A DNA stretch of 11,603 bases from Nitrospirota bacterium (GCA_021787505.1 JAJYLU010000016.1:1-11603), one strand, 5' to 3'. Positions 1 to 6,516 are shown, numbered from the stretch's first letter. The notes: a model not told the origin generated them from the letters alone. Made by a program: numbers and translations.

Positions 1-406
1 CCGATCTTACCCAATTCGCGACATGTCCTTCAAGGAATTTCTCCTGAAGCTCATGGTTGTTGATGTCGATGAGATAGCTCATGAAGAGGAACTCGAGCGA
101 AATATGGTCCGGCACCAGCTCGTACTCTTCCTCGAAGGCAAGTCCTGAGCGGAAATAGAACGCCTCCACCGATTCTGCGATGCTATCGCCTTCAGCATAG
201 AGGGATTCCAGGGGGGGTATTTTGCCGCCCGGATAAAGGAAAAGGTCATTAAAATCAGCAAGGACATCCTGTTCAGACTCTTTCGATTCCAACCCGAAAT
301 CTTCCTGTATTGTCTGCAGCCTGTCGGCATCGGGGGGCGCGGCAAAAAGATCCGCCAGGATGCGGTAGGCCTCCGCCCTTTCATTATCGTCTTCAAAAAG
401 CGCCAT
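1..406 (-). CDS. TorD/DmsD-family molybdoenzyme maturation chaperone, partial (C-terminus beyond left edge)
   Basis: Reading the minus strand from the ATG at 406 gives 135 residues, starting MALFEDDNER, with no stop before the window edge. Two stretches typical of the TorD/DmsD/NarJ group are visible: LFLYPGGKIPPLESLY (about 55-70) and PDHISLEFLFMSYLI (about 99-113). The second is the family's hallmark 'pDHi..ELeFm' helix. These cytoplasmic all-helical proteins bind the Tat signal or apoprotein of a molybdopterin enzyme and hold it until the cofactor is inserted. Family members are usually near 200 residues, so roughly the last third lies outside the window. The Shine-Dalgarno is weak, but the ATG fits the family N-terminus. 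The client enzyme cannot be identified here. It may be encoded beyond the left edge. The molybdoprotein fragment at 8936-9523 is too far away to assume a link. Confidence 0.8.
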   Translation of the reverse strand, partial: MALFEDDNERAEAYRILADLFAAPPDADRLQTIQEDFGLESKESEQDVLADFNDLFLYPGGKIPPLESLYAEGDSIAESVEAFYFRSGLAFEEEYELVPDHISLEFLFMSYLIDINNHELQEKFLEGHVANWVRS

Positions 407-499
407 GCGGAAATCTTATTACATCCAGCGGGAAAATATCAAAAAGAGGCGCAAAACATCCGGGAAATCGCCGAGCGCTGTGACGAAACGCATAGCGCA

Positions 500-1690
500 C
501 TAACACGTTAGCTCGTATCCGCCCCGGGCCCCTTTTGGAGAGAGAACGAATTGCCATACCTGCAGCCATCTGGACCGGAAAGCACCCGCACTGCTAAGCA
601 GATAGTACTTCCACATACGATAGAATTTCTCGTCGTAGCGATCCTCCAACTTAGGCCAGCTGTCACTGAAGTTTCTAAACCATGACATAAGGGTAGCATC
701 ATAATAAAAGCCGAAGTTGTGCAAATTTTCCACGGTGAATAATCCCTCCAGAGATGCGGTGATCTGTTTCAACGAAGGGATAAGTGAGTTAGGGAATATA
801 TACTTGTCCAGCCAGGGATCGCCGGCACCGTGGGAAATGTTGCTCCCTATGCAATGTAGCAGGAACAGCCCGTCATCCTTCAGACACTGAAGCGCCTTCT
901 CCATAAAGATTCTGTAATTCTTGAGCCCCACATGCTCGAACATCCCGACTGAGACTATGTGGTCGAACCGTTCGTCGACATCCCGGTAATCCTGCAGCCT
1001 GAGCTCGACAGGCAGTCCCCGGCACAATTCCCGTCCCAAAGAAAGCTGCTCCTTCGAGACGGTTATGCCGACAACTTCGACATTGTATTTTTCAGCGGCA
1101 TATTTTGCGAAACTTCCCCAGCCGCAGCCGATATCAAGTATCCTGTCGCCCGCCTTAAGGCCCAGTTTCCTGCATATTAATTCCAGTTTCGCCTCCTGTG
1201 CCTCATCGAGGGTATGGGCATCTTTCCAGTATCCGCAACTGTAAGTCATTCTCTTGTCGAGCATATTTTTAAAGAGTTCATTCCCTTTGTCGTAATGTCT
1301 TTCCCCTATCTGAAATGCATGAGATTTCCTGCCGGGATTGAGCACTGCCGCCCCAACGGTATGCAAAAGAAGACGCCAATTCTTCCTGAGTTTGGCTTCG
1401 GGATCTGTCGGTACGAGCTTCGTGAAAAGGGTATCAATTTCTTCGCACTCCCACCACCCGTCCATGTAGGACTCTCCCAACCCCAAACTGCCTTCTCTTA
1501 GGACCCGGCGGTAGAACCGTTCGTCTTTTACCTCTAAGTCCCATGGGCGGCCCCCATCAAGCGTAATGCCGGCCGGAGACAGGATTCCCTGAGTAAGGGT
1601 CTTAAGATTACGAGTGCCTATTCGTCCTTCAAACCCGTTTTTATTCTGCGGCAAAAAGCCGGTACTCCCGAAGTGTCTGGCTGATTTCAT
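500..1690 (-). CDS. cfa: Cyclopropane-fatty-acyl-phospholipid synthase
   Basis: This 396-residue protein is close in size to E. coli Cfa (382). The enzyme transfers a methylene group from S-adenosylmethionine onto the double bond of unsaturated acyl chains in membrane phospholipids, which stabilises the membrane against acid or stationary-phase stress. An N-terminal lipid-binding part (about 1-120) precedes the SAM-dependent fold with motif I ILDIGCGWGSFAKYAAE (184-200). Residues matching the known active-site bicarbonate ligands are all present: Cys152 in TYSCGYW, Glu252 in GMFEHVG, His279 in LLHCIGS and Tyr330 in YYDATLMSW. The gene therefore looks functional. An AGGGGAAAGGA ribosome-binding site precedes the ATG at 1690. 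It is transcribed away from the O-methyltransferase gene and ends 93 bp before the TorD-like gene. Related SAM-dependent mycolate or tuberculostearate-type enzymes share the fold, but these motifs favour Cfa. Confidence 0.93.
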   Translation of the reverse strand: MKSARHFGSTGFLPQNKNGFEGRIGTRNLKTLTQGILSPAGITLDGGRPWDLEVKDERFYRRVLREGSLGLGESYMDGWWECEEIDTLFTKLVPTDPEAKLRKNWRLLLHTVGAAVLNPGRKSHAFQIGERHYDKGNELFKNMLDKRMTYSCGYWKDAHTLDEAQEAKLELICRKLGLKAGDRILDIGCGWGSFAKYAAEKYNVEVVGITVSKEQLSLGRELCRGLPVELRLQDYRDVDERFDHIVSVGMFEHVGLKNYRIFMEKALQCLKDDGLFLLHCIGSNISHGAGDPWLDKYIFPNSLIPSLKQITASLEGLFTVENLHNFGFYYDATLMSWFRNFSDSWPKLEDRYDEKFYRMWKYYLLSSAGAFRSRWLQVWQFVLSPKGARGGYELTC

Positions 1691-1774
1691 TCAGAAGCCA
1701 TCCTTTCCCCTCGGCAACGTAAAAATCGACACCGATGTAAACTTGCCCTTTTCGTTATCGAAATTAAAAAAGCT

Positions 1775-1806
1775 ATTATTACCCATTTTACTAGAACCTA
1801 TCTCAA
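1775..1806 (-). promoter_or_regulatory. Possible sigma70-type promoter for cfa
   Basis: On the minus strand, TTGAGA (1806-1801) is followed after 17 bp by GGTAAT and after 19 bp by TAATAA (1781-1776). Either could serve as a -10 element, leaving a leader of about 80 bp before the cfa ATG. The match is only moderate. It lies directly next to the tandem 15-bp repeat at 1808-1837. Confidence 0.3.
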
Positions 1807-1807
1807 A

Positions 1808-1837
1808 ATCAATTTAGGACGAATCAATTTAGGACGA
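1808..1837. repeat. Perfect tandem duplication of a 15-bp unit
   Basis: ATCAATTTAGGACGA occurs twice in succession with no spacer or mismatch. It lies in the divergent space between cfa and the O-methyltransferase gene, one base upstream of the possible cfa -35 box. It could be a direct-repeat operator or activator site, or a simple slippage duplication. Confidence 0.75.
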
Positions 1838-1939
1838 GTCGTATGAAAAGGGCGGAGGCCTCCCCGAATATATACGCGCGGTCTGGGTCTGGACATACCT
1901 CGCCTTTCATGGTAAAAAATTGTTGCAGGAGGTGTACTG

Positions 1940-2566
1940 ATGCCCGGTATTACGGACCCGAAGATCAACGACTACCTCATGAAGCTTTCTCTCGAAGACG
2001 ATCCACTTGTCCTCGAAATGGAAAGGCTCGCCAGAGAGAACGATTTTCCGATCGTCGACAGGCTTGTAGGAAGGCTCCTCTATCTGCTCACGAAATTGAA
2101 AGCGCCTCGGCTTGTGGTAGAACTGGGCTCAGGGTATGGTTACTCGGCATACTGGTTTGCCAAGGCGATCGGGACAGGCAAGGTCATATTGACTGACAAT
2201 GAAGAAGATAATATTGCTTACGCGGAAACGATATTCGGAAAGGCCGGGCTTTCAGAAAAAGCCTCCTTCCACGCCGGCGACGCAGTCGGCATCGCATCCG
2301 GATACCGGGACATCGATCTACTCTTCATCGACATCGACAAGCACCAGTACCCGGGTGCGATAAAAAGTCTCCTGCCGAATCTCGCCGAAAACGCTCTCGT
2401 AATCGCCGATAATACCCTGTGGTACGGGAGAGTGACCGGGAAAAACAGGGACAGGGACACGTTGGGGATAAAAAAGTTCAATAAGTTTATGTTCGGGAAT
2501 GCCGATTTCTTCTCGACACTCCTGCCCTTGAGGGACGGCGTGCTGATCGCGTACAAGATCCGTTAA
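1940..2566 (+). CDS. SAM-dependent O-methyltransferase, family 3 (caffeoyl-CoA-OMT-like)
   Basis: The 208-residue protein has the layout of class I, metal-dependent O-methyltransferases (Methyltransf_3). The SAM-binding loop VVELGSGYGYSA is at 59-70, and an acidic stretch, TDNEED (85-90), follows it. The metal-binding set is visible as Asp131 in IDIDKHQYP and Asp157-Asn158 in IADNTLWYGRV. The bacterial members of this family methylate catechol-like small molecules or, in the TrmR branch, the 5-hydroxyuridine of tRNA wobble bases. The sequence alone does not show which substrate this one uses. An excellent AGGAGGTG site sits 9 bases before the ATG. The gene is divergent from cfa and convergent with the DUF362 gene (124-bp gap). 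It is a complete cytoplasmic enzyme of usual family length. Confidence 0.88.
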   Translation: MPGITDPKINDYLMKLSLEDDPLVLEMERLARENDFPIVDRLVGRLLYLLTKLKAPRLVVELGSGYGYSAYWFAKAIGTGKVILTDNEEDNIAYAETIFGKAGLSEKASFHAGDAVGIASGYRDIDLLFIDIDKHQYPGAIKSLLPNLAENALVIADNTLWYGRVTGKNRDRDTLGIKKFNKFMFGNADFFSTLLPLRDGVLIAYKIR

Positions 2567-2689
2567 CCCTTCAGCTGCGTGGAAACTTGGGTCCGCGGCA
2601 GAAAGAAATGAGAAACCATATCATCAAAGGGCGCCGATGTCAATTCGGAAGCGACTCCGCAGAGCGCGCTGCGCGTCGCCGCCACCGGA

Positions 2690-3799
2690 TCATTTCCTGA
2701 GTCTTCTGAATGCCTTGCCGAGAAGGGGTTCTTTGGTGCGAAGAGCGGCATGCGGGCAGACCTCTATGCAGCAATAGCACCGTATACATTTATCGTAATC
2801 GATGCGGATCCCGCGGCCTTCCCGCGAGATCGCCTTTGCCGGACAGTACTTCCAGCATTCCCCGCAGAGCCTGCAGGCGGACTCGTCGGACAGGGGTCTC
2901 TGGACGAGATGCCGCCTCATGAAGCCGTGCAGTTTTTCGGGACCGAAGACGAGCGGGGCTACGTCAGGGAATCTGAAGTGATCCACGACCGGCACTTCGC
3001 CAATCACCTCGATCTCATCAACGACATGCCCCATCTCGCGGGCCGCCTTGTTGGTGAAAACGCTGTACGGGTCGATACCGAGCATCCTGCAGACGGCAAC
3101 GTCGAGCGCACAGGTGTCGTCACTCGCGACGATGATTCCCAGTTCCCTCGGGGTCCCGCTCCTGCCGGGTCCCTGCCCCTCCATCGCGAGGATGCCGTCG
3201 AGGATGGTGGCGGATGGACGGAGGGCGTGGTGGATTTTTACCAGAAGCGCTGCAAACAGCTCCCGGCTTACCCCTGTTCTGAGGTGCCATTCCGGTTTTC
3301 TCAGGCCGACGATACACCCGAAGAGGTTCTTTACCCCTAGCGTCATGCGCATCTGGGCATGAGTCTTCAGCTTCGGGACGTTGATGAGGAGGTCGGCTTC
3401 GAGCGCGTCCTTCGCGATCTCGATCTTATTAAACGGTTCGCCTGTATCGAATCCTGAGGATTCTCTGAATTCTTTGAATTCTACCTCCATGCCCTTCAGG
3501 GCCTCTCTTAGACCGCTTTCGTCCAGCACCTTCCCGAAACTGCCCATAGCCGGACTATCGGATATCTGCGGACGTCCGCCCTTCTCAAGAACATACTCTG
3601 CCACCGCCTTCACAACCAGGGGGTGGGTGACCATCGCCCTGTCGGGCCGGGAAGGAGCAAGCAGATTCGGTTTGATCACTACGCGGCCCCCCTTCCTGAT
3701 CATTTGCCCGCAGAGAGAGTCTGCGATCCCGAAGATCAGGGGTTTGAGCGTCCGGTAATCGTAGGAAGCGGACCTGATGATGACCCTGGACTTTTTCAT
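2690..3799 (-). CDS. DUF362 domain protein with C-terminal 2x[4Fe-4S] ferredoxin domain
   Basis: The 369-residue form starting MKKSRVIIRS begins where DUF362 homology starts. The frame is open for another 37 codons upstream, which look non-coding. DUF362 landmarks include KPNLL (43-47), the long conserved block around NVPKLKTHAQMRMTLGVKNL (140-159), and DGILAMEGQGPG (201-212). The C-terminus has two complete CxxCxxCxxxCP clusters (Cys309/312/315/319 and Cys338/341/344/348), enough for two [4Fe-4S] centres. The family is widespread in anaerobes and lacks a settled biochemical role. An iron-sulfur electron-transfer or cluster-handling function is inferred. The start is not certain: the best AGGAG (3829-3825) is 25 bases from this ATG and 16 from an in-frame TTG at 3808. 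The gene is convergent with the O-methyltransferase gene. Confidence 0.85.
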   Translation of the reverse strand: MKKSRVIIRSASYDYRTLKPLIFGIADSLCGQMIRKGGRVVIKPNLLAPSRPDRAMVTHPLVVKAVAEYVLEKGGRPQISDSPAMGSFGKVLDESGLREALKGMEVEFKEFRESSGFDTGEPFNKIEIAKDALEADLLINVPKLKTHAQMRMTLGVKNLFGCIVGLRKPEWHLRTGVSRELFAALLVKIHHALRPSATILDGILAMEGQGPGRSGTPRELGIIVASDDTCALDVAVCRMLGIDPYSVFTNKAAREMGHVVDEIEVIGEVPVVDHFRFPDVAPLVFGPEKLHGFMRRHLVQRPLSDESACRLCGECWKYCPAKAISREGRGIRIDYDKCIRCYCCIEVCPHAALRTKEPLLGKAFRRLRK

Positions 3800-3901
3800 T
3801 TGTGCCAAGTAGTGTAGCTCATTTCTCCTGAACGGGCCAAGGGGGGCAGCATCATTTTGTCGATGGACAAGCGGACGGCCATCGCGCATAATAGAAGAAT
3901 T

Positions 3902-4162
3902 ATGGCGCATTTCTTCACAATGCCGGTATCCGGGCCGATTTCAGTCAGCCTGGGAAAGGTCGGCTCCGAAATTACCTGCAGCGGCGGGAGCTTTGAGGGC
4001 AATGAATCCTGCGGGACTTTTTCCGGCAAAACGCCTCTGGGGTTCATCAAAGGCGAATATTGCTGCATATCGGCGAACGAGATAAAGATCACTATAGTCG
4101 AGAAGCCCTTCCTGGTGCCTTACAGTGTGATCGAGGCGAAGATCAGGGAATACTTCGGATAG
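3902..4162 (+). CDS. Small conserved-looking protein of unknown function
   Basis: The 86-residue protein starts MAHFFTMPVS after an AGAAG site 4 bases upstream. An ATG at 3857 would add 15 residues but has a worse ribosome-binding site and a less protein-like extension. The body has alternating glycines and beta-like stretches (GPISVSLGKVGSEIT, KTPLGFIKGEYCC). A structured tail, IKITIVEKPFLVPYSVIEAK (61-80), reads like a genuine fold ending in an amphipathic helix. There are four cysteines (26, 37, 54, 55) but no classic metal motif, signal peptide or membrane segment. I do not recognise the family. The reverse-strand frame across this stretch looks like a shadow. It is divergent from the DUF362 gene, with about 100 bp between starts. 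Confidence 0.6.
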   Translation: MAHFFTMPVSGPISVSLGKVGSEITCSGGSFEGNESCGTFSGKTPLGFIKGEYCCISANEIKITIVEKPFLVPYSVIEAKIREYFG

Positions 4163-4192
4163 CGACGGCTTCTACAGTCTCGCCGACTTCAA

Positions 4193-4222
4193 TTGACAGT
4201 ACCCATGATTACCTGATACTAT
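4193..4222 (+). promoter_or_regulatory. Sigma70-type promoter for the histone-like gene
   Basis: A perfect -35 box, TTGACA (4193-4198), and a -10 candidate, TACTAT (4217-4222), are separated by 18 bp. The predicted start of transcription is near 4229, giving a leader of about 47 bases that ends in the strong AGGAGG site before the ATG at 4276. Position and spacing fit the downstream gene well. Confidence 0.55.
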
Positions 4223-4275
4223 TTTGTCGAACGGTCCATCGCAGGCGGAAAAAATCTTTTATTTCAGGAGGATCA

Positions 4276-4458
4276 ATGCTGGGGAAGAAGACGGTAAAAA
4301 AGACAGTAAAAAAAGCGGTCAAGAAGGCGGTAAAGAAAGCAACGAAAGTCGAAAAAAAGATTGTGAAGAAGGTTGTGAAAAAGGCAACGGCCGTCAAGAA
4401 GACGGTTGCCAAGAAGGCATCTTCCGCTGCAAAAGCCGTAAAAAAGAAGGTCTCTTAG
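4276..4458 (+). CDS. Short lysine-rich histone H1-like protein
   Basis: The 60-residue product is 25 lysines (about 42%), with a single acidic residue (Glu26) and no aromatic residue. The N-terminal part repeats KKTV/KKAV every four residues (about 4-22), and the remainder continues with KK-V/A-A-T and AKKA-type units. This resembles the C-terminal tail of eukaryotic histone H1 and the bacterial AlgP/HctB-type basic proteins, which bind and compact DNA or neutralise nucleic acid without a folded core. CAGGAGGATCA immediately precedes the ATG, which settles the start over the longer upstream-open frame. It is monocistronic, with its own promoter. A DNA-binding role is inferred from composition alone; RNA or polyphosphate binding is equally possible. 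Confidence 0.82.
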   Translation: MLGKKTVKKTVKKAVKKAVKKATKVEKKIVKKVVKKATAVKKTVAKKASSAAKAVKKKVS

Positions 4459-4504
4459 TAGTCGAAAAGGGCAGTCGAAAAAGCATCTTTTTTATTCCGC
4501 CCTT

Positions 4505-4533
4505 CCGCGGGCGATTCTCGTTCATGCCCGCGG
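4505..4533. terminator. Stem-loop after the histone-like gene, possible terminator without T-tract
   Basis: CCGCGGGC (4505-4512) pairs perfectly with GCCCGCGG (4526-4533) around a 13-base loop. It lies 47 bases after the stop of the histone-like gene. No T-run follows on either strand (the T-run lies before the stem), so it is not a standard intrinsic terminator. It may instead stabilise the mRNA end or act with Rho. Confidence 0.3.
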
Positions 4534-4555
4534 TGAATTAAAACCAGTGCCTCCG

Positions 4556-4576
4556 GGTCGGGCGGCTTCGCCGACC
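4556..4576. repeat. Small GC-rich stem-loop
   Basis: GGTCG (4556-4560) pairs with CGACC (4572-4576), and GCG with CGC inside it, leaving a GCTT loop and one bulged G. No T-tract follows. It is probably part of the 3' end structure of the histone-like transcript or the leader region of the next gene. Confidence 0.35.
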
Positions 4577-4714
4577 GGTGTAGCCACTTATTCTCATTAA
4601 GCGGCATCTGAAGCTATTTATTTTTCGCGTCCCGCCTCTTTTCAGCGCGGAGATGAATAGTATGGGCACCGCGTCCGCTCTGCCTGGTCCGGAATATGAT
4701 GCGGCTTGGCCATG

Positions 4715-4744
4715 TTGCAAGCGGCGCCTTCTTCCATATAGAAT
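4715..4744 (+). promoter_or_regulatory. Possible promoter for the sensor kinase gene
   Basis: TTGCAA (4715-4720) and TAGAAT (4739-4744) are spaced by 18 bp, and the -10 element matches consensus at five of six positions. The predicted start of transcription near 4751 leaves a short leader with AGGAAGAG before the GTG start at 4773. Confidence 0.45.
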
Positions 4745-4772
4745 AGTGTAACAGGAAGAGAGCCTGGAAATT

Positions 4773-5598
4773 GTGAGAAACATCCCGGGATATGACGCAC
4801 TGAAGGGTACGGGGCGCGCCGCAAAATACCTTAAGGGTGAATACATCATAATTGTCCTTTCCGCAATGGCCCTCTTCTTTTGGCTGATGGATACCGTCGT
4901 GGACTACACGGCCTATCATGATGATTCGTTTATCAATATCCTGTTGTTCCACAAAAGGGAGGTCCTCTTCCGTCTGCTCGCCTCCTCCTTTTTCATCATT
5001 TCCGGGATCTTAGTAGCAAGGTTCTTTTCGAAGCAGAAACGCACTGAAGAGGAACTGCGAAAGACCCGGAATTACCTTCATAGCATTATCGAGACCGAGC
5101 CTGCATGTCTGAAACTTCTTTCTCCCGAGGGGGCCTTGCTGGATATGAACCGCGCTGGTCTTGCGATGATCCAGGCCGACTCGCTCGATCAGGTGCGGGG
5201 CAATCCGGTCGCGGGGTTGCTTCTTCCTGAATACCGGGAGGCCTTTCGATCTCTCATCGATAAAACATTCGGAGGGTCGTCGGGAGTGATGGAATTTGAG
5301 ATGGTCGGATTGAAGGGAAAGCGCCTGTGGCTTGATACCCACGCGGTCCCGCTCCGTAACGCAAAAGGCGAAATATTCGCTTCGCTCGGCATCACGAGGG
5401 ACATCACGGAGCGGAAGCATGCGGAAGAGCAAATCATGGCGTCACTCAGGGAAAAAGATATCCTCCTGAAAGACTCTCGGGATGCAACTGATCATCTCCC
5501 TGGTCGACCAGCTCGGCGGCGTCATGAAACGGGAAGGCGGCGAGGGGACCACTTTTACGATTGGCTTTCAGGCAGGAAACGATGAGGGGAGGACTTAA
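4773..5598 (+). pseudogene. Membrane PAS sensor histidine kinase with its catalytic core deleted
   Basis: From the GTG at 4773 the frame gives two membrane helices (about 24-45 and 63-85), a short linker and one PAS/PAC domain (about 98-212, ending LGITRDITERKHAEEQ). It then reads SLREKDILLK, the sequence that normally runs into the 'EIHHRVKNN' phospho-acceptor helix of HisKA_2 kinases. Here it changes abruptly to an arginine-rich tail ending at 5585. In the next frame, from 5470 to the TAA at 5596, the DNA encodes TLGMQLIISLVDQLGG and GGEGTTFTIGFQ, the classical end of a kinase ATPase domain. The phospho-acceptor histidine and the N, G1 and most ATP-lid boxes are therefore gone, and the two remnants are out of frame. 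The product could still be a membrane PAS protein but not a kinase. It was probably the partner of the response regulator that starts 2 bases after its old stop. Confidence 0.85.
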
Positions 5599-5600
5599 TA

Positions 5601-6200
5601 TTGGCTTCTGAAAAAATACTCGTAGTAGAAGATGAGGGGATAGTGCTTCTCCATATCAAGAAGACCCTTGAACGTTTAGGGTACATTGTTTCCGGATTAG
5701 CCGCTACCGGCGAAGACGCGATCATGCGGGCGATGGAGGACAGACCGGACCTGGTGCTGATGGATGTTGTCCTGAGGGGCGCTGCCGACGGGATTGATGC
5801 GGCTGAAAAGATCCGCGCCCTGTTCGCAATCCCGGTCATATATCTGACTGCGCATGCGGACGAGACAACGCTGCAGCGCGCCAAAGTGACCGAACCCTTC
5901 GGTTACATCGTAAAACCTTTCAAGGAAAGGGACCTGTTCATTTCGATCGAGTTTGCCCTTTATAAATCCAGGGCTGAAGCAGAACGCACCGCGCTGACCA
6001 CGCAGCTTCAGGAAGCCCTCTCGAACGTCAGGACGTTGAGCGGGCTGCTGCCGATCTGCGCATCCTGCAAGAAGATACGTGATGACAAGGGCTACTGGAA
6101 CCAAGTCGAACAATATATGAAAAAACATACCGGGGTAGAATTTTCTCACAGCATCTGTCCCGACTGTGCAAAAAAGATGTACCCGGAATCTGCTGAATAA
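5601..6200 (+). CDS. Response regulator: REC domain plus CxxC/CxxC (zinc-ribbon-like) C-terminal tail
   Basis: The start is TTG at 5601, preceded by GGGAGGA. The 199-residue protein has a complete receiver domain (about 5-120). The acidic pair Glu10/Asp11, phosphoacceptor Asp55 in LVLMDVVLRG, Thr83 in IYLTAH and Lys105 in IVKPFKE are all present. A short coiled stretch (about 122-145) leads to the tail LSGLLPICASCKKIRDDKGY, which continues to HSICPDCAKKMYPE. The four cysteines (153, 156, 186, 189) look like a zinc or other metal site. This tail is found in many PAS and REC proteins of environmental bacteria, and its role is not established. There is no DNA-binding domain, so output by protein contact is inferred. 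The gene follows the damaged kinase gene as if in one operon, so its phosphate source is uncertain. Confidence 0.88.
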   Translation: MASEKILVVEDEGIVLLHIKKTLERLGYIVSGLAATGEDAIMRAMEDRPDLVLMDVVLRGAADGIDAAEKIRALFAIPVIYLTAHADETTLQRAKVTEPFGYIVKPFKERDLFISIEFALYKSRAEAERTALTTQLQEALSNVRTLSGLLPICASCKKIRDDKGYWNQVEQYMKKHTGVEFSHSICPDCAKKMYPESAE

Positions 6201-6234
6201 CGCGGAACGGGCGCTTAACCTTCGCTACGTTTTT

Positions 6235-6282
6235 CACCGACTCCACATAATCGGTGTTATGTGAAGCTACACATAACACCGA
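6235..6282. repeat. Modular palindrome: three copies each of CACCGA and CACATAA
   Basis: TCGGTGTTATGTG (6251-6263) and CACATAACACCGA (6270-6282) form a perfect 13-bp inverted repeat around AAGCTA. Just upstream, CACCGA (6235-6240) and CACATAA (6244-6250) repeat both modules. CACCGA at 6235 can therefore pair alternatively with TCGGTG at 6251. No T-tract follows, so an intrinsic terminator is unlikely. The arrangement looks more like a recombinase or transposase recognition site, but no such gene is present in the window. Confidence 0.7.
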
Positions 6283-6345
6283 CTTACCCACAGTTTCAGA
6301 CGGACGAAACTTTATGAGGAGTATGACCGGAATAAACTCAAAGTG

Positions 6346-6516
6346 ATGGCAAGGTATCTGTTAAAGGCGGCGAAACGTGTATTTGGGATTCCCGACTTCC
6401 ATTACTATTGCATCGCAGACGGACTGACAAGCATCTTTATTCGATATCCGGGGCGGATCGTTAAGCAGCTACCGCTTGAATCAACTCAAGAAGCCCTATT
6501 CCCTTCCAGCGCCTGA
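6346..6516 (+). CDS. Doubtful 56-residue hypothetical protein or gene remnant
   Basis: An ATG at 6346 opens a 56-residue frame (MARYLLKAAKRV..., ending FPSSA). The frame is also open upstream to 6277, just inside the palindrome, and this part reads protein-like (KLYEEYDRNKLKV). There is no good ribosome-binding site for this ATG. A short frame (ATG 6314 or 6323) behind GAGGAG ends in TGATG overlapping it, which could couple translation. I recognise no family. It could be the eroded end of a mobile-element gene or pure chance. Confidence 0.25.
   Translation: MARYLLKAAKRVFGIPDFHYYCIADGLTSIFIRYPGRIVKQLPLESTQEALFPSSA

Larger units (their letters stand above)
4459..4772. other. Gene-free stretch between the histone-like gene and the broken kinase gene
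   Basis: No reading frame here looks coding. It holds a short repeat of AGTCGAAAA (4460-4468 and 4473-4481), a weak A/T stem with T-run (4478-4493), two stem-loops (listed separately) and, at its right end, a promoter candidate for the sensor gene. Frames on the minus strand look like non-coding shadow. Confidence 0.6.

Noticed and set aside
79..396. Minus-strand 105-codon frame near the left edge
   Set aside because: It is in the wrong frame. The overlapping frame starting at 406 has the TorD hallmark motifs and simply runs off the edge.
2750..3758. Several plus-strand frames of 100-196 codons
   Set aside because: They are antisense shadows of the DUF362 gene, whose ferredoxin clusters establish the real frame.
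4478..4493. AAAAAG-CAT-CTTTTT as intrinsic terminator of the histone-like gene
   Set aside because: The stem is almost all A-T and the U-tract is part of the stem, so termination efficiency is doubtful. It was mentioned but not called.
6235..6282. CRISPR repeat or integron attC site
   Set aside because: There are no spaced repeat units for CRISPR, and the palindrome lacks the GTTRRRY/RYYYAAC core pairs of attC sites.
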